Made by a program: the position numbers and the translations under genes. A DNA stretch of 60,049 bases, taken from Sulfitobacter sp. EhC04 (GTDB lineage Bacteria > Pseudomonadota > Alphaproteobacteria > Rhodobacterales > Rhodobacteraceae). A model generated the notes under the pieces. That model ran no database searches. It saw only the letters and a list, made by a program, of their open reading frames with translations, and was not told the origin of the DNA. Below, one piece after another: positions 56,560 to 60,049 of this stretch (its first letter is position 1; each line of letters begins with the position of its first letter). Where the stretch lies: assembly GCF_001650875.1 (NCBI RefSeq), contig NZ_LXYI01000040.1, forward strand, positions 1 through 60,049. The letters run 5' to 3'.

Positions 56560-57014
56560 GCTGATCCATCCTGTCGTCGTTTGGGTGCTGATCTAGCGGA
56601 GGATGCGGTGAAGGGAAAGGGTGGCGGTAAGTTGCTCCTGCGCCGGGGTGTAACTTGCCCCGACGGCCGTCCCTGAATGGCGAACGCGCGGTCCGTGTTC
56701 GGGGTCGGATTGGATCGAGTATCTTTGGCATGATGAAGCATGGGAAGCGCCCCGATCCCGGCGGCGTCATGGGCCGGGCCGAAATCTGCGGCATCCATTC
56801 TTCATGCACGGCCATCGGCGCTCCCGCCCGTACTGCAATGCCGGATCCCGCCGGAAAGGTCAGAGTTTTCCTGTTTTTCTGTTTCTTCATGCCCAAATAT
56901 TTCTCTCCGCCCTCTGCATCCCATGTGCTGTCGGTGTCGGGGTGCGGGTTGGGCTGGACAACCGATATCTGTCCTATATCTGTTTCACCCACAGACACAC
57001 CAAAAGGACCGACC
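56560..57014. other. 455-bp gap between valS and the CoxL-like gene
   Basis: No convincing gene is seen on either strand; the open frames present have unlikely composition and begin or end inside neighbours. A weak variant of the dispersed motif (AAATATTTGGGCATGAAGAA on the minus strand, about 56886-56905) lies in the centre. AAAGGA before 57015 is the ribosome site of the CoxL-like gene. The promoters of both divergent genes must lie here but cannot be placed by eye. Confidence 0.5.
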
Positions 57015-59312
57015 ATGGACAAATTCGGAAAAAGCCAACCGGTCAAACGTACCGAAGACATGCGGTTTCTCATGGGCGAAGGGCGCTATGTGGATGACAT
57101 CGCGCCGGAGGGTGCGTTGCATGCCTATTTCCTGCGGTCCTCGGTCGGGCATGGCGTGATCAGTGAATTGGATGTCTCGGATGCCGCGCAGTCAGAGGGT
57201 GTTCACCTGGTCCTGACCTGTGCCGATCTGGAAGCGGCAGGCATGGATATCTCGATGTCCGGTGCCCTGGTTGAAAACCGTGATGGCACCAAGGGGGCGG
57301 CCCCCCAGCGCCCGATGCTGGCCAAGGGCAGGGTCAGATATGTCGGCGAACCCGTCGCTGTCGTGATCGCCGACACGCTGGCGCAGGCGCGCGATGCGGC
57401 AGAGCTTGTCATGCTCGACATTGACGATCTGCCCGCCAAGATTGACCTGCATCCGGGCGGCGAGGCTTTGCACGAGGAAGCGCCCGACAACAGGGCCTTC
57501 GACTGGGGCATGGGCGACGAAGCGGCCACGCAGGCGGCCTTTGACGCGGCTGCGCGGACGGTTGCCCTGGATGTGGAAGACAACCGTATCATCGTCAATT
57601 CGATGGAGCCGCGCGGCTGCTATGCGGAGTGGACCGACGGGCGTCTGCATGTCGCCAACAACGCGCAGGGTGTCTGGGTGCACAAGGGGTTTCTCAAGAC
57701 TGCCTTCGGTCTGGAGGATGAGCAGGTGCGCGTGACCAACCCCGATACCGGCGGCGGTTTTGGCATGAAGTCGATGACCTACAATGAATATTTCTGCGCG
57801 GCCCAGGCGGCGCGGGCGCTGGGCAGACCGGTGCGCTGGATGTCGGACCGGACCGAGGCGATGCTGAGCGATAACGGCGGGCGCGACCTGACCAGCCTTG
57901 CGGAATTCGCCTTTGACGCTGACCACCGCATCACCGCCTACCGGGTGCGGACGCGCTGCAACCTCGGGGCCTATAACTCGCAGTTTGCCCAGCATATCCA
58001 GACAACCCTGTTCAGCCGCGTTCTGATGGGCGTCTATGACGTGCAGACCACCTGGTTGCAGGCGGAGGGGTATTTCACCAACACTGTGCCCGTGGACGCC
58101 TATCGCGGCGCGGGACGGCCCGAGGCGATTTATGTGCTGGAGCGTCTGATGGACCGGGCGGCGCGGGAACTGGGCATCGACCCCTGGGAGCTGCGCCGGA
58201 TCAATTTCATCAAGCCCGACCAGTTCCCCTACAAGTCCGCCACCGGAGAGACCTATGATGTGGGTGATTTCAATCGCCTGCTGACCCGCATCGCCCAGGA
58301 GGCTGACTGCGATGGTTACGAGGCGCGCAAGGCGGCGGATGCGAGACGCGGGCTGCTGCGCGGGCAGGGGCTGTGCTATTACATCGAGAGCATTCTGGGC
58401 GACCCTTCCGAAGGCGCCAAGGTGGTCTTCGAGGAGAACGGCCGCGTCACGATTCTGGTCGGCACCCAGTCGAACGGGCAGGGCCATGAAACGGTCTATG
58501 CGCAGTTCCTGTCGGATCAGACGGGTATTCCCGCCGATCTGATCGACGTGGTGCAGGGCGACAGCGACCTGATCGCGCAGGGCGGCGGCACGGGCGGGTC
58601 CCGTTCCGTCACCACCCAGAACAACGCGACACTGGCCACCGTGACGGCGATAACGCAGGCGTTCACGGCGTTTCTGGCAGAAGAGATGGGCGTGCCCGCA
58701 AGCGAGATCAGCTTTGACGATGAACGCTTCCGCGCCGAGGGGTCGAACATGACCCCCACCATGATGGAAGTGGCTGAAATGGCCCGCGACAAAGGCCGCG
58801 ATGACCTGCTGACCCATCACGAACGCGCGACACTGCCGGCGCGCAGCTTTCCCAACGGGGCGCATGTGGCAGAGGTTGTCGTGGACCCCGAGACCGGTGT
58901 CGTGACCACCGAGCGTTATACTGTGGTCGATGATTTCGGCAATCTGATCAACCCGATGCTGGCCGAAGGGCAGGTGCATGGCGGTGTCGCCCAGGGCATC
59001 GGCCAGGCGATTCAGGAACGTGTCGTCTATGACGAGGACGGACAATTGCTCACGGCGTCGTTCATGGACTACGCCTTGCCCCGTGCCGCCGATCTTCCCA
59101 ATATCAGCTTTGTGTCGGAGCCGGTGCCATCCACAGCCAACATCATGGGGATGAAGGGTTGCGGCGAAGCGGGCACCGTGGGCGCGCTGGCCGCTGTGGC
59201 CAATGCGGTTCAGGATGCGCTCTGGGAGCAGGGGGTGCGACAGGCAGATATGCCCTTCACGCCGCATCGGGTCTGGGAGATGTTGAACGGTGCCAAACTC
59301 GCGGCAGAATGA
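57015..59312 (+). CDS. Molybdenum hydroxylase large subunit, form II CoxL-like
   Basis: The 765-residue protein is a xanthine-dehydrogenase-family molybdopterin-cytosine-dinucleotide subunit. The active-site loop reads AYRGAGR (residues 362-368), the signature of form II CoxL-like proteins rather than the AYRCSFR of true form I CO dehydrogenase. DTGGGFGMKS and the catalytic Glu in GMKGCGEAGTVGAL are present. True CO oxidation is doubtful; an aldehyde or heterocycle is more likely. No small (2Fe-2S) or medium (FAD) subunit gene is adjacent. The ATG at 57015 follows AAAGGAC. Confidence 0.9.
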   Translation: MDKFGKSQPVKRTEDMRFLMGEGRYVDDIAPEGALHAYFLRSSVGHGVISELDVSDAAQSEGVHLVLTCADLEAAGMDISMSGALVENRDGTKGAAPQRPMLAKGRVRYVGEPVAVVIADTLAQARDAAELVMLDIDDLPAKIDLHPGGEALHEEAPDNRAFDWGMGDEAATQAAFDAAARTVALDVEDNRIIVNSMEPRGCYAEWTDGRLHVANNAQGVWVHKGFLKTAFGLEDEQVRVTNPDTGGGFGMKSMTYNEYFCAAQAARALGRPVRWMSDRTEAMLSDNGGRDLTSLAEFAFDADHRITAYRVRTRCNLGAYNSQFAQHIQTTLFSRVLMGVYDVQTTWLQAEGYFTNTVPVDAYRGAGRPEAIYVLERLMDRAARELGIDPWELRRINFIKPDQFPYKSATGETYDVGDFNRLLTRIAQEADCDGYEARKAADARRGLLRGQGLCYYIESILGDPSEGAKVVFEENGRVTILVGTQSNGQGHETVYAQFLSDQTGIPADLIDVVQGDSDLIAQGGGTGGSRSVTTQNNATLATVTAITQAFTAFLAEEMGVPASEISFDDERFRAEGSNMTPTMMEVAEMARDKGRDDLLTHHERATLPARSFPNGAHVAEVVVDPETGVVTTERYTVVDDFGNLINPMLAEGQVHGGVAQGIGQAIQERVVYDEDGQLLTASFMDYALPRAADLPNISFVSEPVPSTANIMGMKGCGEAGTVGALAAVANAVQDALWEQGVRQADMPFTPHRVWEMLNGAKLAAE

Positions 59313-60049
59313 ACCCGAAGGGGTGGCACCTCAGCGTGCGACCCATGTGATCGTTCTGGACGGCACCCTGTCGTCGCTGGAGCCGGCCAGCCGGACCAAT
59401 GCCGGGCAGGCCTATGGGCTGCTGCATGAAAACAATGGCGGGCTGTCGCTTTATTATGAGCCGGGGCTGCAATGGACCCATTGGCGATCCATCTGGGATG
59501 TGATTGCGGGCCGGGGGATCAACCGGCAGATCAGGCGGGCCTACGGCTGGCTTTCGGCCCGCTACAGGCCCGGTGACCGGATCTTTCTGCTGGGCTATTC
59601 ACGCGGCGCCTATGCGGTGCGTTCGCTGGCCGGGGTCATGAACCTGGTCGGGCTGCTGCGCCCCAATCACAGCACAAGAAAGGCGGTGCGCACGGCCTAT
59701 CGTCATTATGAAACCGACCCGAACAGTGAGGAGGCGCGCGCCTTCAGCGCCGCATATTGCCACCGAGGCGTGGAAATCGACACGATTGCCGTCTGGGATA
59801 CGGTCAAGGCACTGGGGCTAAACGCGCCCGTCCTTTGGCGGTTGTCCCGACGGGCACACGGCTTTCACAACCATGAGTTGGGCCCGGACGTGCTGCACGG
59901 ATATCACGCGCTGGCCCATGACGAGACGCGCGTGGCCTATGCGCCGGTGCTCTGGACCTCGCACGATGGGTTTTCTGGCCGGGTCGAGCAGGTCTGGTTC
60001 CCCGGCACGCATGGCGACGTGGGCGGGCATCTGGGCGGGTTTGAGGCGG
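59290..60049 (+). CDS. DUF2235 alpha/beta hydrolase family protein (partial)
   Basis: An open frame runs off the window end. It reads VIVLDGTLSSLEP early, then FLLGYSRGAYAVRSLAG, whose GYSRG is the nucleophile elbow, then IAVWDTVKALGL and FPGTHGDVGGHLGG; all are typical of DUF2235. I place the start at GTG 59290, which overlaps the CoxL-like gene by 23 bases and has GGGAG 10 bases upstream; GTG 59323 is the alternative. Function unknown; members occur with type VI effectors and also alone. Confidence 0.82.
   Translation, partial: MPNSRQNEPEGVAPQRATHVIVLDGTLSSLEPASRTNAGQAYGLLHENNGGLSLYYEPGLQWTHWRSIWDVIAGRGINRQIRRAYGWLSARYRPGDRIFLLGYSRGAYAVRSLAGVMNLVGLLRPNHSTRKAVRTAYRHYETDPNSEEARAFSAAYCHRGVEIDTIAVWDTVKALGLNAPVLWRLSRRAHGFHNHELGPDVLHGYHALAHDETRVAYAPVLWTSHDGFSGRVEQVWFPGTHGDVGGHLGGFEA

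Noticed and set aside
54841..56676. 611-codon plus-strand frame
   Set aside because: It is antisense to valS, whose motifs are unmistakable on the other strand.
56450..57073. 207-codon minus-strand frame in the valS upstream gap
   Set aside because: Pro/Arg-rich translation, overlap with both neighbours, and no motif; the true valS start is at 56559.
57192..59267. 691-codon minus-strand frame
   Set aside because: It is antisense to the CoxL-like gene; Gly/His/Arg-rich shadow frame.
1..60049. CRISPR array, prophage, integrase, rRNA operon
   Set aside because: No regularly spaced repeat-spacer series, phage structural genes, integrase or rRNA sequence was seen; the only regular repeats are the four 14-bp units at 46877.

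Overview
The window is high-GC alphaproteobacterial DNA, most likely from a marine Rhodobacterales/Roseobacter-group chromosome. The case rests on the aa3 oxidase cluster order ctaC-ctaB-small ORF-ctaG-ctaE-surf1, a five-step hut pathway that uses HutF, a form II CoxL-type molybdoenzyme, PtsP of the nitrogen PTS, a DUF6280-like protein, and hairpin-plus-motif intergenic elements. Genes are dense, and many neighbours overlap by ATGA or GTGA. Nothing looks like a prophage, a CRISPR array or a large island; this is ordinary chromosome with a few accessory-looking spots.

Layout. 0.2-9.4 kb: tldD (minus), divergent from the cytochrome c oxidase cluster, which runs through surf1, a terminator-like hairpin, thrC, an M16 peptidase and a GNAT. 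9.4-22.6 kb: housekeeping and unassigned genes (an SHMT-like PLP enzyme, a metallo-beta-lactamase-fold protein, an FAD oxidase, apt-lysE, mtnP, a glycosyltransferase, a SulP transporter, rsgA, a flavin reductase, a GNAT, EcsC). 22.6-25.1 kb: modABC molybdate uptake. 25.2-30.7 kb: NUDIX, DUF1178, SDR, lysC, ptsP. 30.7-37.9 kb: histidine utilisation, hutF-hutC (minus) divergent from hutI-hutH-hutG-hutU (plus), with a palindromic candidate HutC operator between them. 38.1-39.2 kb: a predicted DUF3883 nuclease just downstream of tRNA-Cys. 39.3-42.6 kb: a Pcm-like methyltransferase, a TolC family protein and a PopZ-like (DUF2497) polar scaffold. 42.6-49 kb: cobQ, DUF6280, efp, ygfZ, a glycosyltransferase and an MsbA-like ABC exporter. 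49-53.4 kb: a class V aminotransferase, a non-coding element with terminal inverted repeats, rpiB, a HisC-like aminotransferase and an enoyl-CoA hydratase. 53.5-60 kb: valS, a solitary form II CoxL-like molybdenum hydroxylase subunit and a DUF2235 gene cut off by the window end.

How the genes work together. The cta genes supply subunits II and III, heme O synthesis and copper delivery for one aa3 terminal oxidase; subunit I must lie elsewhere. The hut genes convert histidine to glutamate through formimidoylglutamate, formylglutamate and formate. modABC would feed molybdenum to enzymes such as the CoxL-like protein.

The least ordinary items are not classical genes. A 392-bp MITE-like element flanked by TA supplies the stop codon of both convergent neighbours. 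Four GACATGTC-type palindromes sit at exact 14-bp spacing between two convergent genes. A repeated intergenic motif (core GAACAATGAAA) follows GC hairpins. A candidate PopZ orthologue and a low-GC insert inside valS also deserve a look.
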